Assembly (NCBI GenBank): GCA_034430255.1
Contig: DAOUEU010000151.1
Location: forward strand, 1-41,044
DNA from: DATKYK01 sp034430255
Lineage (GTDB): Bacteria; Chloroflexota; Dehalococcoidia; E44-bin15
Length of the DNA: 41,044 bases
Direction: 5' to 3'
Shown: positions 40,087 to 41,044 of the stretch, piece by piece
Layout: each line of letters begins with the position of its first letter
How positions within the stretch are numbered: position 1 is the first letter of the stretch
Translations under genes and position numbers: made by a program
The notes under the pieces: model-generated
Database searches by the model: none
Told to the model about the DNA's origin: nothing
The model's input: the letters and a program-made list of their open reading frames with translations, nothing else

Positions 40087-41013
40087 ATGTACAAGAGGAT
40101 GCTTGTTCCGTTGGACGGTTCAGAGCTAGCCGAACTGGTCTTCGGTTACGCAAAAGAACTTGCGGGTAGGTTAGATCTAGATTTAATTCTGCTTAACGTC
40201 TCTGGATCCGGTGAACACGATTTGCTTCCAATACATCGAGCCTATATCGAGCGGGCAGCTGAGATTCTGAGGCGTCAGTCAGCAGAGGTTCAGGAAAAGA
40301 CAAGAAGTAAATCTGGGGGTAAAGAACTGGAAGTACGAGGTGAACTGGCGGTGGGTAACGCCGCAGAAGAAATCCTTAGTTATGCAGATAAGAATGATGT
40401 CGACCTTATCCTCATGGCAACCCATGGTCGCTCCGGGGTCAAGCGCTGGGCTATAGGCAGCGTAGCTGATAAAGTCCTCCGTGCATCAAAAGTCCCTGTC
40501 TGGCTCGTTCGAGCGGGGGTTCCCGAAGAGATTGTTCATGATAAATGGCTAAGGAGAACGATGCTGGTTCCCCTTGATGGCTCAAAGCTCGCTGAATCTG
40601 TACTCCCCCATGTTGAAGTGCTGGCAAAACAGCGGGGTTCAGAGTTAGTGGATGTGGTCCTGCTACGAGTTTGCGAACCTCCCATTATTTTATCCGATTA
40701 TCCGGAAGCGATTATGGAATTAAGCTGGGAAGAGCATGTTCAGAAGGAGAAGGAATGGGCAAAGGAGGCAGGTGAGCGATACCTGGCCGGAGTGGAGAAG
40801 CGGCTAAGTGGTGCTGGCCTAAAGGTACGGTCAGAGGTGCCGCTGGGCAGACCCATTGATGAGATCATTGACTATGCCAACCGAAACCCGTTCAATCTCA
40901 TTGTCTTGTCAACACACGGGCGGACCGGAATTACCCGGTGGGCCTATGGTAGTGTCGCTGACAAGGTACTGCAAAGAAGCACCAGCCCCATATTTCTGGT
41001 AAGGCCACGCTGA
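40087..41013 (+). CDS. Tandem-domain universal stress protein
   Basis: A 308-residue cytosolic protein of two UspA domains (about 1-150 and 158-306). Each has the nucleotide-binding pattern G-x2-G-x9-G-S: GRSGVKRWAIGSVADKV in the first and GRTGITRWAYGSVADKV in the second, plus MLVPLDGSxLAE at each start. Both sites look intact, so ATP binding is expected. Such proteins help cells survive starvation, redox and energy stress. AGGAGG lies about seven nt before the ATG. Upstream is copy 2 of the 96-bp regulatory repeat. Confidence 0.93.
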   Translation: MYKRMLVPLDGSELAELVFGYAKELAGRLDLDLILLNVSGSGEHDLLPIHRAYIERAAEILRRQSAEVQEKTRSKSGGKELEVRGELAVGNAAEEILSYADKNDVDLILMATHGRSGVKRWAIGSVADKVLRASKVPVWLVRAGVPEEIVHDKWLRRTMLVPLDGSKLAESVLPHVEVLAKQRGSELVDVVLLRVCEPPIILSDYPEAIMELSWEEHVQKEKEWAKEAGERYLAGVEKRLSGAGLKVRSEVPLGRPIDEIIDYANRNPFNLIVLSTHGRTGITRWAYGSVADKVLQRSTSPIFLVRPR

Positions 41014-41044
41014 AATCCAAACACAATCTGGGTCAGGCCTAAGA

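Overview
The window looks like a bacterial chromosome segment, most likely from an uncultured Chloroflexota of the Dehalococcoidia type. That placement is inference. It rests on the recognisable style of several proteins (CFI-box C-terminal modules, a short-type threonine synthase, a DUF166-like fragment, an Mrp N-terminal-like fragment), on frequent GTG/TTG starts, and on many near-consensus sigma-A promoters (TTGACA, 17-18 bp, TATAAx). No rRNA, tRNA, CRISPR array, transposase or phage gene was seen.

Layout. 0-3.5 kb: the end of a VOC protein, a TSUP/TauE-type permease, threonine synthase, flavin reductase and GTP cyclohydrolase I (folE). 3.5-5.3 kb (minus): a divergent PlsY-like acyltransferase and a membrane GT2 glycosyltransferase, followed by a decayed second folE 3' end. 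5.7-9.3 kb (minus): a MarR - DHA2 exporter - condensation-fold acyltransferase operon, with a palindrome sitting between the -35 and -10 of its promoter. 9.3-11.1 kb: a drug/lipid-type ABC exporter pair. 11.4-17.0 kb: an envelope glycosylation island with a polyprenyl-phosphate sugar synthase fused to GtrA, a small membrane protein, a PAP2 protein, and GT87-like and GT39-like membrane glycosyltransferases. 17.6-20.6 kb: branched-chain aminotransferase, an Asp/Glu racemase-family protein and an SDR. 20.7-28.1 kb: a surface beta-helix protein, small membrane proteins, comEA and comEC, a probable structured RNA, and a VWA surface protein. 28.4-36.5 kb: a looser region of small zinc proteins, a DUF362 ferredoxin protein, gene remnants, hydrolases, a second racemase, an FMN reductase-like protein and a second CFI-box surface protein. 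36.9-41.0 kb: a Cys/His-rich membrane protein, dodecin, a double zinc-ribbon protein, an old-yellow-enzyme-type oxidoreductase and a tandem universal stress protein.

How the genes fit together. The glycosylation island is a coherent pathway: cytosolic loading of polyprenyl phosphate with sugar, GtrA-assisted flipping, membrane GT-C enzymes using the lipid-linked donor, and a PAP2 protein that may recycle the carrier. The MarR operon looks like an inducible export and acylation unit. comEA and comEC are the DNA-uptake pair.

The most unusual material lies outside the standard genes. (1) A ~165-nt transcription unit at 26618-26785 has its own promoter, a long-range stem and a strong intrinsic terminator. 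(2) A family of six near-identical hairpins (GGGGCTACCC / GGGTGGCCCC) occurs, three of them downstream of the three predicted surface-protein genes. (3) An 80-residue CFI-box module is nearly identical at DNA level behind two unrelated N-terminal domains. (4) A 96-bp regulatory direct repeat brackets the old-yellow-enzyme gene. (5) A four-helix membrane protein has all its Cys/His clusters predicted on one face. (6) There are several decayed fragments of conserved genes, two of which (folE, comEC) lie near an intact copy.
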